Positions 31,701 to 46,700 of a DNA stretch of 64,000 nucleotides are shown here, in pieces; the first letter of the stretch is position 1, and each line of letters begins with the position of its first letter. The stretch covers positions 23,892,225-23,956,224 of the forward strand of contig OX419344.1 in NCBI GenBank assembly GCA_948470475.1, read 5' to 3'. The translations under genes were made by a program, and so were the position numbers. The DNA comes from Galaxea fascicularis. Taxonomy: Eukaryota; Cnidaria; Anthozoa; Scleractinia; Euphylliidae. The notes under the pieces were generated by a model. That model was given only the letters and a program-made list of their open reading frames with translations, was not told where the DNA came from and searched no databases.

Positions 31701-34700
31701 ACCACACAACAGATGGATTTGAGTGATGCGACAACCAGCTACAAGAGAAAAAAAAGTAGACTATTCATTACACCACAGACCTTACAAACGACAAAGCAAA
31801 CTAGCGTTTTTTGTTGATTGAAAACCAACCACACCTCGCGCCCAAAACATGCAATCCCCCATATTCTAACGCACATACCACCACCACAGGCAGCTCAAAC
31901 AACAAGGTAAACTTGCGTCGACTGAATGAAAAGCCACCACAGTTACCCCTAAGACTTGTGTTTTCCAAAGCACATAAAGCCACCACAGGCCAACAACTGA
32001 AGCATTGAAGCAATTCTGTATAGGGCGGTTTTCAGCCTACCGTGTAAAGTAATTCTCGTTTGCTTCGGTTCTGCTCTACTTCAGTTGACCAAACGCGCGC
32101 TATTTTATCAACCAATGAGAAGCCAAATCAAAAACAAAATTTTCCCGCGCTTGGCGCACGCTACATCTAATTGCTTCGAATTCTAATTGGCTCATTGGGC
32201 TGTTTGAGTCTGTGCTGATTGGCTAGAGTTATTGCTTTATTTTGGGTTCCCGACATTCAATCAAAAACCGCTCTATCACAGCGAAATCCAGACAAACTTG
32301 CTTTGGATAAGGTGGTAGTGGAGAGCGCTCCTTTCTGGAGTTACTTGACTTACTATTACACGATGGCCCAGTCTTGCATCCTAAACCGTGAATGCACTGA
32401 TCTCTTGTTCTCTCATACTGTGCTTTCCAACCTGCTTCTGTTGAGGAAAAAAAACAAGAAACATTACGATAGGGCAGTTTTCAATTGCGTGCCGCGATTG
32501 GTTTTGGTTTTCATCCTGATTGGCAATTTCACAAGTTTATCGGTAACAGCAAACGCGCTTAACTTTGGGTTGGTTTCGGTTTGATGTCCGAGAACGTCCT
32601 AGAGATGAATTGATGGTTCACACTTTTCATAACTGGTTAATCAGCCAATGCTAGATCCTGATAGATATTTGGATGTTGGTTCCGTGGCCGGAGGACGAAC
32701 AAGGATTTCAACAAAAATCACACGAAACCATAATTCAAGGTCGATCAAAAATCTCCTAGTTTTGGTTTGAAACAAAGGTCAAATCACTTACTCTGGCGGC
32801 TCATCTGCAGGTACAACTAGAAGGCGGTTCGTTACTTCTTACCTGCATCTTCTAATGATATCTTGTTGTACTTCTGAAGCAGGTCAGTTTTTTCCTCCTC
32901 AAAAGGTGACCGACCCGTGTTTGGTCTGCAAGAAAATCAAACTTATTAGTTAACGTTAAATAAAGAACCGATTAAGGAGATTTATAAATCTGACGGAAGC
33001 ATAAATGTGTTGTTTAGCGTCTTTCTTGAGTCGCGCGCAAAGCAGACAAACAGGCCTATATGCATTTTTAAGCATCATTGAAAAACACACCCAATTTGAA
33101 CAAACATGGAAGAAATCATCTAATTTTCATGCACTACACACAAGCCGATTACACGACGAAATAGCTTAAATTCTACCTCTGGAAATTTAACCTGAAAATG
33201 TGCATAGGCCCTTTCTATTTTTCAGTTATTGATTGGACTTGGTTTGAATTACATGCTTCAACCGCGCTTCCAATTTCAGCTGTTTACCTTGTAATGTTAA
33301 AAAGATGAGTTGATGTCTCCTTCTGTATCGCCAAGAGATAAAGCCGTCTTCCTTTCTGTTCCCGTTTTGAACAATAAAACCCGTCAAACTTTTTAGAACC
33401 GTTCTCTTCAAACAGCTTCACCGCACAGTCCCAGTCTATACCGCGATCCACGCTAACAGTCACGTGTCTGAAACAGAAACAATCACGTGATAACAGGAAT
33501 GGAAGCTGTCCGTTGAAAAACGCACTTAAACCCTGGGTGCTTACTTTGTTTCCATGAGACCCCTTTGAAAGTCGGTAAAAATAGGTTGAGGGGTGCCCAC
33601 CATCGTGATGGAAGATCCAGATACGTCTGTCACGCCTTCGCTGTACCTGTGTAATGTCACACAATAGTAATGGTTAACAATTTCAGAAATTCTTAAACAC
33701 CGCTCAAACTGTCCTGCCTATGGGCACTGTCCCACTGGAGGAGAGACTACATGACGCCTATATTTTCAGCTATCAGGTAGTGATACGTGCAGATAAAAAC
33801 TCACCTTCCTTCGCGCTTTGCAGTTTCGATCGAGGCATTTAAACTCTCGCAGAAGTATGAGAATAGCTGCAAACAAACAAAGAAGAATAAACTGAAGTAA
33901 AGATAACGTGATGAAAAAGCTGTTTGTACCCAAAAGTGACAAGATCAAAAAATCGTTAGTACATAGATTGCACAGAAACCCTGATACAGCTGACTTCCTG
34001 ACCCAACAAATTAAACTTAATTAGGAGACCGGCTTTAAATAAATAAGAAAAGAATAAATAGAAAAGAGCCATATCTGTGACCACTTTTGAAATGTCTCCA
34101 TCCTTGGAATGCCTTCTCTGACAGTTAAATGGCTGGACGTATATGGAAGTGCTTTGCACCTACCAGATTTTGCCTCTCCACACTAAGCCCCAAAATGCGG
34201 TTCAAGAACCTTCCAACATCACTGGCTTCTTTATCTTTTACAGCAAAACTGGTGTCTGCAACTCCCATGGCAAGGAGACATTGCTGCATAAAAAAGTTAA
34301 CAGAATCTATTAAGTGAAGTGAGATTAATAGAGTAACAGGGTAACATCTAGTAATGAAGTAAAATCAGGAATAACTCACCCTGGCGATGGAATTGAATTC
34401 TGTGAATTCATATTTATCGGGAATCTGAGCCGCTGAGAGTACCTTTGATAAAGGGACCCCTGGACAAATGGATTGCTGATGATAAGAAAAAAAAATTAAA
34501 TGGACTTCTTTCACTAACATCTATTTATGAAACCAGTTAGCCAAATTGAACAAACAAGGAAACAAACGGTTCCAAGCCAGGAACTGTGAGAAACTTTTAA
34601 CTGAAGGAAGAATCTAAAGGAAAAAAGCTAAAGAATCGAAAGAAAAAGCTAAAGGAAGAATCTCTCAGTCTTTCAAACACTAGCTTCAAAGGTTCTATTT

Positions 34701-37700
34701 CAAAATAACATTAAGCGTCTAACGTCTTGAATATTTTGTCTATCAAATAAAATCGTAAAATAGGGATTAATCAACAGACGCAAGCGTAAGGATCGCATCA
34801 AGCATGGCCTCCCTTGACTGAGCTACCAATGATGATAACGAGCATTAGGGCCACAGTGTAAGGCATGATAGCACCAAAGGAGTGTAGTAGCAGTCAGTGG
34901 CTTTCACTTGAATGGTCGCACTATCGGATTTCGGCCACAGACTCAAAAGTTAAACACTCTCATTAAAAGTACCACAGCAATCGTCAACACTAGATAGCAG
35001 CTTTCGCTTGAATGCCTACATCCCCATAAATATTTACACATAAGCACATAAGTCATATCTCATGAGTCACAGTCTTACCAAAGTTATGGCTTGGTACATA
35101 TTTCTTAGAGCAGACCGGCCGTAAGGTGTGTCAAAATTGAACTGTGTCAAGTCTGCCCCAGTCGCCGCTCGTCTGTCGCCTTTTGTGAGTGCCCCTGCAT
35201 TAAAAAGTCAGCCAGCAAGGTTCATTGACCACATTCGGATGGCATATTCATTAAACAAGCAAATCACTCAGACCAGTACGAGTCGTGCTTAGATTTATTT
35301 GCTCCTTTGTACTGAATAAAAATCTGAAAATCTGTGAAACGTTCATCACAATAAACTGTAGAACGCTAACAATTTGTTCAGGAGGGTGGGGTGGGTGGGG
35401 GTGGGAGTGGTACGAGGATTGGAAGAGAAATTCGATAGCTGCTTGCTGTTCGCGAAAGGAGAGAGTTTGCACTGTGGATCTAAAGCATTCTCAACTGATA
35501 AGCTAAGCATTAATTGCTCTGACGAAGGGCTAACGCTAGAAACGCCAGCTTTTAGAATCCCTATACGGTGGTCAATTTACATTATCAACTCCGCTGATAA
35601 CACCAAATTTTTGTGTAAGTATTCATCAACTAAACTTAGGTGAGTTTAGAATTTTCAATTGAGTGTCGAAAGTTATTTTCGTTTGCTTTACTTCGCTCTG
35701 TGATTGGTTGACAAAAATCGCGCCAATTTCTCAGCCAATCAGAAGCAAAACTAAAACCAATCGCGAGTTGCACGCGCGAATTTTCTCGCGCTTGGCGCCG
35801 GCTGCGTGAAATAACTTCAATTTCTGATTGGCTCACTAAGTTGTCTTCGTGTCTTGTGATTGGTCAGAGTAATTGCTTTGGTTTTGGTCTTACGACACTC
35901 AATTGAAAACCACTCTTGTCTGAAAATACAATCACAACACTAAAGTGACCGAAATGTGGGTCAACCGAGTAAACACTGATTTAAAATGAAATGAACAGGA
36001 TAATCATATAACAATGTCGTGAATAATAGGTCCAAAATTGCACATAATTCGAACACATTACCCAGTGACTGGAGCCTGCGAGCAACAGCTGCTGCAAACC
36101 TTCTCTCGCCACCCAAGTTTGTTGTTACAAGTTTGTATATAGGTCCACTAAAAATACAAATGAAAAATGTTCAATAACACACATTTCTTACTAAAGAGAA
36201 CTTTATCAACTTTACTTTAACAGCCAGTCACTTGTATTCCATTCTTTACCACTTGCCATGCGTTAAGTAAGAGCAAAAAACAAACTGTCCCTTATCACTA
36301 TTATTTATTGGTTATAGGAGGTAACTTTCATAGTTACCTCCCACAACCACAAAAATGCTTCTTGCTGTCAAAAAACATTGACTCTTAAGCACGACTTAAT
36401 TTGCTCTCAAGCACGTTTAGATATCATAATACTAAGTATTACCGAAATGGTTTGAGGAAACGCACCTTGTTTGGTTTGAACGGTGTGACCGTCCCAGCTG
36501 TTGAACAGCTTTGTCAGCGCTCCATGGCAACTCGATTGTCACGTGAACACGACGACACTGATTGGCTGCTCGAAGGTCAGCATGTAATGAGATACCTATG
36601 TACGAGTTTACCACAATTTTAAGTAATGACGAATTCGATTTCTTTTCAAACAACGGTACTACCTAAGTTCGTCTAAATAACACTAAATACTGCAACACCA
36701 AGCAGTCCTAAGGATTTGAGTGGACAGGAATAGGCCTCTTTCCTCTGCATAGGCCTGTTTTGTGCTCCTCTTTTCTCCATTTAACGGAGTGCAGTGCAGA
36801 CCAGCGAAAAAGAAAATAAGAATGAACGGGAAACACTTCAAAGGAGAAGAGACAAAAGAGGCTTTTCTCTCCCATCCTGTCGTGACCCAAGCACTGTTGT
36901 TCTCCTTCAGTTTTTCTGCTTACAGTCGAACTCATATGAGGCGGCCACCTATCAAACAACCACCTCCTATAGGCGGCCAGTAATCAAAGCCCCTATGAGG
37001 GTAGTTATATTGTTTTTTACCTCTATTAAGCAGTCACTGTCCATTTCCCCAAGGGTGGCCGCTTAATAAGAGTTGAACTGTATTTTCAATTTTCTTTCCA
37101 TTTTTCCAGAGGAGCCCCTGTAGAGGGGATAGGGGATAGGGGATAGGGAATAGGAGACAGGGGATAGGGGATAGTGGATAGGGGACAGGGTACAAACCCA
37201 AAGAACAGAGCGATTTAAATTCGTATATTACTAACCAGTGCTGGCTGCATCTGATATTATAGCAACTTTTTTTGTTCCATTCATGAAGCTGTTCCTCTAA
37301 AACAGAGTAAATGCAAACATAAATACGTAAAATGAATGAAAGAAAGAACGATCATACGAAAGGACAAATGGATGGGTGGGTGGGTTGATGGAAGGAGGGA
37401 TGTAAGGAAGAATAGCGGATAGATGCAGGAATGAATGGTATTCATTCACGTGACCAGTGGCCATATTGGTTTAATGAAACAAATGAAAATATTTGCATAA
37501 AAATAGAGTTCAATTCTCAGAGGGTTAGCTTTGTACACCAATATGGCCGCCGTTCCTTTGTTTTGGTACACCAACATGGCCGCCGTGACGTCATGTGAAT
37601 ACGCTCCAATAAGGAGTTTTTGGATCAATTGTCAAAAGTTATCAGGTTGAATGTATAAAAATTATCCTTTTACCTGTTTATTCAGATCTGTAAGAGAAAT

Positions 37701-40700
37701 TTAATCCTTAAACCCTAAGATCAAAATTTAAATTCTCATTTGTTGCTGCTACACATTTTCTATACAAGTAGTGGAGAGAAATTGTTAAAATATCAAGCAA
37801 ATTTATCTTGTATGACCCTGTCCTTAATTCTCGTGACCACTCTGTCTTATGAAGCATTGATATTACAACGAGAAATTTGATGCTGATCATTGTGAGGGTT
37901 TAAAGGGGTACCAGAACTTACAAGTGCAACGTCTAGACTGAGACTTGCTTCAGGAACTCAGAAAAAACAAAAACTCAATTGTGAACTACTTCAAGAGGTA
38001 ACGTAGTTGTAACAAATAATTCGCTTCCCTTTTCAGCCTTCTGGAGTATTTCGCAAAAATATTTATATTTCACTTCCCTTACCTCTTGGATATTTAAACT
38101 GTCCACACTGCTGCTGTCTGACTCTCGAGCCTCATAATGAGGTTGAAGCTGTTTGTCTGTTTTCACCACCCGACCACGCCTTCCTGTCATTTCTGCTACT
38201 TTCGCTGGTCCACCGAGCTGATTGATGAGGTCATCTAAAGGGCTGGAAATATAATGGTGAGAAACGTTGGAATATTTCATTTCTTTCGAAATATTACTTA
38301 ATAAAGCGAGTACAGCTAAAATGCACTGTTTTTGGTCCTGGTGTCAAAAATCCGGTCAACACTTACCATTTCATTGCGTTACCAGTTGTTTAAATAATGT
38401 TGTTGTTGCTTTTTGTTTCCTGCTTTTCGCCCTTCAGCTTTCCACCGATGCCAATGTAACAAAAAGCCAAGACAAATAACGAGAACAAAACTTAAAGAGT
38501 AAAACCTCCTCCTCTTCTTCAACAAAATTAAAGGAATATGAAATACCGCTGGCAAAACAAACTTCAAAATAAAGGCAGGTTTCATGTTAATTGTTTTCTC
38601 CTTTCATTTTAGCTGAATCTTCTTCTCTTAATTTTTACTGTCTCTCGCTTCGCAGATATCAAACAAGCTCTTATAATCTGGGGCGAGAATAAAGAAGCAA
38701 TTTTTGATGTGCTAACTACCAGTAAGTGTAACTTCTACATTGATTGAGCAGTTCAATAAACAAAGACATGCTGAGATGTAAGGGTAGATACTAACCTGAT
38801 TGGGAGATTAATTTTCTTGACAAAACTAAGCAGGAGACTTTTTGCTTCAACACTCCATTTATCTTGAACTACCTCACCATTCTAGCAAAGGAAATAAACT
38901 GTCACTAGTACCTCTACCAGGAAATGTTAAGCCGTTTTTCAAGACAGGGTCAGAAGAATATTGAAGAGAAACTCTTACCGATTTTATTATCTGGGTTGGA
39001 AAGTACTGTGTGATAAATCTGGTAAGGATTTCTTCTGTGCTAGAAATAAAACCATTCAAAACTCCACCACTCCGACTTATTTCACTTTCCAAGCTTGCCT
39101 GAAAGAAAAAAAAGGAACAAAAGGAATAAATTTAAACAGACAAGCATGTGTAATGCCAGCTTTTGCAAGCTGAGAAAATTTTGGGTTGGAAAAAGTGCCA
39201 GTCAAACCAGTTAGAAAGTTATTTGTCACTGTTGGAACATCCTTTGTTTCTGAGTTGCAAACAACTAAAACCCAGCGACTGTAAGCAACAAAATAAAGGT
39301 TTCAATTGAACAACAAAGAAAAATTTATAACTTGTTAATGATTACAGAGATAAAAGACAGTGTGTTGTTGGGTCACAGCATTATACAGGCCATCTGATAT
39401 TACGCGATGGTGCGATTTCGCACAATTGACCTCAAATCGCATCCGATCGCACAATTCATAAAAAATCGCACAATTCTTAAAAAATAAACCATAAATAAAT
39501 GCCTTTTCTGGAAAAATTCCTCGTCTGTCCTTAGTTTCAAGACGATTTACTTTCGAAAAAGCCCAAGAAACGCTCTGAAACCATCGAATTTCAAAAACAA
39601 TCGAAGTTCCCGGCGTTATTTTCGTTTTTTGGAGGTCCGGGGCCTGGTGCTAATTTTTTCATTTTTAAAGGATTTCCTATTGATGCAACGTAAACAATTC
39701 TTTTCTTTGAGTTAGCTTATCAGAATTGCTGTTGTAAATCCATGACATATGATCCTTCTATACTCACGTGGTAATCGGAAACGAGCAAAATTTTTATCAG
39801 GGAAACGTCGTTCCACAACGAAATGTAAGCTTCTTTCAGTTCTTTCGCGTACATCGGCGGCGTCCTCATGGACAAATTTACAGTGAAAACGCCCGCTGTT
39901 CCTTCGTATTGAACTACTGGGAAAACCAAATCGCACCTTCCTCCAAATTTTACTGCCAAAGACCGAGCAGGAAAATACGCCACCGGTACGTTCCACGTGG
40001 ATGATGGACTGATGTTTTGTTCATCGTGTAACTTCGTAATCGATCATCTAAATACAAAATTGATCATTTTGTTGATCTTTACAAATGAGACTCTGGATCT
40101 AGTTATTTTCCCTCTTGACACTGGATTGTGATTTTTGATTTATCAGCTATTTGTGAACTGAAGATAATGCAATGACGAGCAGGCCGGGATGCAATAGGTC
40201 CCCACCAGGGTGGCCTGGGTTCAAATTGAGGATACTAGAGTTAAGAGAATGTAACATTTTGAGTATTCAAGTTAGTTTTGGAATAAATGGGTGGCATGTC
40301 ACTGGGTTGATGCAAATATGCATATACCCATGCCACTGCAAATTCCCAGTTCTTCCCTTTTTTTAAATTAACAATTCTTTACATTGGGTAAAAATGTAAT
40401 CACTGGCCACTTCTCTGTTTGCAAAATATTTATACTGAGACGAAGATATCCCAGTGAATAGCCACTTTATAGCTGTTGAATGGGAGAACCTGCAATGGAA
40501 AAGCTTTGGTGATGTAAACAGCAAACACTGCAATAGAAATAAGAAAATGTACCAACTTTGAGCCAAGGTGGTGCATCATACCTAAGTTTGGTATATAATT
40601 ATGTGTCATAGTTATATTTTTATCCCAATTCACTCATACTTGCTTTTTTTGTTCCCTTATGAAAAAAAAATCGCTGTTAGAGCAGCACAAAAGTGGTTTT

Positions 40701-43700
40701 CTTTCTCAGAATCCTAGTAAAACAAGCTTAAAATAGTTGAGGAAAAAATCGCACAATCTGCATAATTTACCGCATAATAGTCCTTTCTTATCGCACAATC
40801 TACGCTGAAAATATCGCACAATTTCTGATTTTTCATCGCACCCTATCAGATGGCCTGATTATAATATACACATCACCACACAGTTTTGTAGTATAAATGA
40901 AATGTAGCTGTAAGGAACATAGAGAGGAGCAAAACAGGATGAACCACAGTGAAGTACAAAACATTGATCAAGTATTCCTTTGCAAAGGGAGAAATCAATA
41001 ACTAGGAAAATACCACATTTTCAAGAGGACAGATAAAACAAACCTCCCCAGTAGACTGAAGACCAATAACAACACAGAAACCATCTTGCAATGCTTGCTG
41101 AGCTTCCTTTACTATGGCAGGAACTTTCATACTCATACTGTAAGACAAAGTCAGTTAGATGAGGTTGGTGAGTTTAACTGAAAAGGAACTCCTTTCTATA
41201 ATCACAACTCTCAACTTTACTGACCATAATTGCTTGAAGAAGCGCTGATGACTTGACCAGAATACTGACCACACCCTTGGGGTAGCAGTGGTAGTTCGAC
41301 CGATGGCAAAATCCAGTGACTTCTTCAACTCGCTCCTGAGATCAAAGAGAACAGAGAAACCTGCATTAAAACAGGACTCTATCAATATACAAGCTAATTG
41401 GTAACATAAGCTATTACAGTCAGTGATTCTGAATGGACTGAATGTTTCATTATTTTATCAGTTATGTCCAAAGTTAATTTCCATGAAACATGCTCATCGG
41501 GCAGCAGAACGTGACATAAATAATAATTATCAGGGCTGTGCTCTAGCAGCGCCTGGTCACCCCTGGCGACTTACTTTTGCCATTGGGCGACCAGGAAATA
41601 TTAGTTTTTGCACCAAACTTATATTCTGGGCACCCTGGATTTCAAGGATTTAGAGGTTTGGGCGCCCAACTACTTTTCTTGGAGCACAGCCTTGATTATT
41701 ATCAAATAGTTGGACTTGATGAGGATGATGATGACAAAGACAACGACGATGATGATGATGATGATGATGCCAATGCAGATAATACTGACAACAACAACAT
41801 TGATGATGGTGACAATGATGTTGATGATCAATATAATCCATCCATTATCATACCTACCACACATGAACTGCAGTATCATAAACTTTTATCTGACTGGCTG
41901 TTAAAGGAGCTTCTACATTGACAAACTGGAGAAAATAAGAAGAAAAAAGCTTCAAGAACGAACACATATGGAGCCATGGAGCACAGAAAGACAAGAATGA
42001 TGTGAAAGATAAAAATCAAGTGATAAGTTTACAAGATCAGAAGGCTGATGTTTGAGACAAATGATCCAGGGGTTACATTAAAAGGCAATAACTGACCAGT
42101 TTGTCAGAATTTACCTTCACTGCCTCCAATAGATTTTCACTCAAATGATTAAAAGACTTGATTAGGTCACTGCCTACTTTGGTTAGCTTAGATGGCTATT
42201 TCAAAAATTATAGAAACTGCTGATGATCACTCAACTATTCAACTGTGACCAATTTCATCCACCTTGTACATTTTAAAGTTAAATGTCAATTACCTCGGCC
42301 TGCCTGAAGCTAAGACCTCTGGATACATACATTCCTGAGGCTTTCATCTCCATAGCTAACATTTCAGCAGCACCTGAAAACAAAACAAAACAGATGCAAA
42401 ATTAGCAAAAATGAAGTTCTTATTATCAGGGTTGTCACTAGGATTTTAAGTAGATAGATGAATAGGTTGAAGTAGCTGGCTACAGATTATATATGAGCAT
42501 GAAGCTCACAAAATTATGCAATTTCCAGCAAACTGAGGCAAAAGTAGCTGGCGCAAAGAGGTCTGACAGACAGTAGAAATCCACTGGCTACTGGCTACTA
42601 ATGATGATCCTGTCTTATACATGTTTACTTTTTTCCAAGAGGACACGGTTACGAATCCTGCAATATGATTGGTTCTTAGGGCAGTCCGGAATTTCCTATC
42701 TCTGCCCATGGTCACGGTAACGCTTTCGCTTAGTAAATCCATGGGAAAATCTTGATGTGACATTTTTTACATTGGCACGACAAAAGAGTAAGCTTATGTA
42801 GGTGCGTAGAAAGACTTTGCAAACTCAGTTCTCATTCATCTTCAGGCAAAAAGAGAAACAGAAAAAAATAAAGATGTTGTGGTTTAAATTTGATTTTGGT
42901 TTGAAATGTTTGAACCAGTTTAATTCTTATTTTCCTTTGTTGCAAATTCATCACCATAATCTGAAACAAAGGAAAATAAAAATACACCTGTTTCAAAACA
43001 TTTCAACCAGGAAAACATTTAAATCACAACATATACAAGACAACATTCAGTTCAAGTGGACCAAACCATAAAAAAAAGGGTTTTTTTATGGACCAGGAAT
43101 CAAGCAATTTGGCTGACAGTAAACATGTTTTTGCTTGCTCATTACAGGATCACCAAGGTAATTTTTTGTGATTATAGACATTAAATCCAACATTTTTGCT
43201 GGCTGGGGAAAAGTAATAGCCTTCTTGCCAAAAACCTTAATGAAACTCCTGCCAAAATGGCATGACCAGAGCTATTTCTGTGACTGAAGGCCTTGATGCA
43301 AAAACAATGTAGGTGACAATTTGGCCTTAAAATAGAAAAAAAAAATTAGGCCTGCAGACCAGTTATAATGTTGTAAATGTAGGTCTACAATAATAATATT
43401 TTGTGATCTGAAGACCTGTCAGTTCAGCCTTAATTGGCAAAAGGCATATGCTAATTCATCAAATTCTGGCCAAATCATAAAAATGGACCTAATTTTCCAA
43501 AGCCATAACCAGTGAGTAGGCCAAAGTCAAGTGGATCCAGAGAAACTTAACAGCCAATTTGTCACTTACACCACTTTTGCAGAGCTGTACACCTTACCAA
43601 GTCCTCTCTTGCTGATACTGGTGAGAAAGGATTCAAATGATTTAAAAGCTGTTCCATCTCCCCACAGACCAAGTCTCTCCATAAATGCCTAAATGTCAAA

Positions 43701-46700
43701 ACAAACACAGAACCTCTTTAAAAATGCTCTGATTAAAATCAAAACAGACTTTAACAAGGTTAGAGAGTACATAATAATAGTCTATTTGGTACAAAGCCAC
43801 TCAACAATCATTTTAGAGGAAAAAAGGTTCAGCTTATAATGACTTGGGAGTCACAATTATACATATGTAACCTGTGAGTTTGATCAACTTGCCCAATCTC
43901 TATTTATATGGTCTGTACGTTGCTTGGTAACATGGTTATGACGGTAGCATTCAAAATACAATCCCTGACTGGGTTATCAAGAGTAGGTTTTAGTGGTTTT
44001 TGAAATAAGCTTTGTATGTAGAAACAGGCATGTGAAACCAAAGTTCAAGTCTAAGTGGCTTGCTGGGCCAGAGCCTAATGCAGTTCCCAAAAAATGAAGA
44101 AAATGAATATTACTACTTTCACATCAATGGATAATACCAGCCAGATGCTGGTAATGGTGCAGAGAAAGAGGGCCTACCATATTTTTTACATCTGTTACTC
44201 CAGTTGCACTGCAGTACACAACACGAGCTTTGGGTAGCATCCTACAGGATAAGCAGATACAAAAAAGATGAGGTTTGACAGTTGAATAGTAACAAAAGAA
44301 ATGGTTGTGGCATGTGGTTGTAGGCAGAGTTGAAAAGGAGAGGACTACATGTTATAAAAGATAATTACTCCGTGTGTTGTCTTTAGTCCACAGTCATCTC
44401 AGTCAAACATTTATGTGGTTATTGTGGAGTCATTAAACTTGGTTAGCAATACTTTCAACTAGTTTAATATGTGTACCTCTGTATTGTTGTGACAGCAAGA
44501 GCAACTTTTGTACTGGTTTCCTCTTTGCCCTAAAGCATAGATACACACAAAATATTAGACTAAAAAAGTAGCTGTTTAGTGATTTCAGTCAGAAATGAAA
44601 AACAAATATTTCACTTGTGCTGACTGCTATACCAAAGGCAAATATCAAGAGAGCATTGATTACTTTAAATTTGGTTACTGATCCACCCCTAGAAGGGCTA
44701 TTGAGGGATAATAAAACAAACTGGACCAAAACAAAAAATTTAAATAGGATAATATACATTTAAACTCATTGCCAATAGATGAGCTTGGGGAAGGTGATAA
44801 GGGATAGGTGGAGCCGCGTGTAGGTATCCATGGCAATCCTGAGAGCGGCAACCACCTGGCACCGTCACATTGATAAATCAGTGGAGATACTTACCAACCC
44901 AAATACTTACTGAATAAGAAACCACCAAGGGGGCGGAAGGAGTGAGAACATAAAAGCACAGAGCTTGCCAAAGAGCAAAGCATAAAGGCCCTAACGACGA
45001 GCAAGAATGCAAAACATGGAAGCCCCTGCAAAAAATTCCCCAGATATGTTACCCTGACACACCTGGCCACCTCTAACAGCCAAAGAACACATTGGCTCCA
45101 GTTTAACTTAGCCTAAATTACATCCAGCAGGGGTTTCAATAATAGCCGGGTAGCAAGTAGTTCTACCTGGTTGAAGGAGGCTGACTACCTGCTTGGGGAG
45201 CATGCACCCTGACCCTCTAGGAAGGCAGGCCCTTTGGGCCTTCCGAAAACTTACCTGCCTGATATTGAAAACTACCCACTTTTTCCAAAAATCAATGAAA
45301 CCCCTGCATTCAGCCACATTTAACAGTGCACTTGCTGGATATTCACAAATATAACCAAGACTTGAGCCCAGTACCTTTCGCTTACAAGTCCAAAATCCTA
45401 AACCCTCAGCAATCAAGCTTCTACACAGGGACAGTTACATGGTACAAACCATCACTTACTGGTACAAAATGCTTTGCTTTGTGGCACTCATCAAATATGA
45501 GGCATCCATTAAACTGCTCCCCACCACACCAGTCTATAAGTTGCTGCAGTCTACTTTGCCGATTGGTACCTGATAAAATACATTGACCACACTCAACAAA
45601 CATGGACAGGGTTCGTACACTTTGTGTCCTAGAATTCCATGACTTTTCCAGAACTTTCCAAGACCCATTGTGATAATGTTAAATGTTACAAGAACAACAT
45701 AGAAATACATGTAGACAGGTTGTAATACAGTTTGTCAAGAGTCAGGACAAGAAAATTGGTTTGTTTGTGCAAAGATCTAATTTTCTAGGATTTCCAGACC
45801 TGGATTTTACATTTTGGAAATCCATGACTTTCCAGGATGTCAATGACCCTATGAACCATGATGGAGCCACTTTAGAACCGTAATGTTCCCTGTAGGACTA
45901 CGGTCAGTATTGATTGTCAGTTCTGTGACCAACTTTCACTTTTTTTTTCAAATACAACAATGTGTACTTGTGTTCATTTAAGTAAGTATAATGCTTATTA
46001 TTGGAATGGTTCCAATCTCTTAGAATGTCAAATTTTCTCATGTTATTTGCTACATCTGTTTTTGCTCTTCCTTTATTTTGTGGTAGTGGACACTGAATTT
46101 GATGCTCCTATAACACAAATACACATGTGCATGTACATGAAATTTTTACCTAAAAAAATGGACAGTACATTCATATCTCTTTCTTGAAACATAAACATCT
46201 ACATGGTTCTATGGACCCAGCAAGCAAAGTACATAAAAGTACTATCTGCTAACCTTTTTGAACTGAAGACACCAATGTTGCATAGGTACTAAACACAACA
46301 CCTTCTTTGAAATCAGCAGGCAGTCCAAACACTCTGTTTCACAGGAATATTAAGATATACAATAAATTGGCTGACAGTGTGGATTTAGACCTCAAAGGAG
46401 GTATGTGTACTAGATAACAAATATGGACTTCACTGCCAATAATTGGCAGAAGAATTTGTCAGAAGTACTTTTAACTGAAGAATTTGGCAGATTTTAATGC
46501 TTAGTCAGGGTTTTCATTAAGAACTGAAGTAGTAGGAGGATATTATAAAGTAACAGGACAATCTGGTCACTCAGACAAAAAATTACCTTCAAGGCTGCTA
46601 CATTGAAATTTAGGCGGAGAATTCCACACAGTAGCCAGAGAATTCTCCAATCTCCGATGCCTAATGAACACCCTGCTTAGTGAATCATTTTATTTTATTT

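Noticed and set aside
37117..37192. Telomere-like repeat
   Set aside because: The unit is GGGGATA, not the animal TTAGGG, and it lies inside an intron as a short imperfect array.
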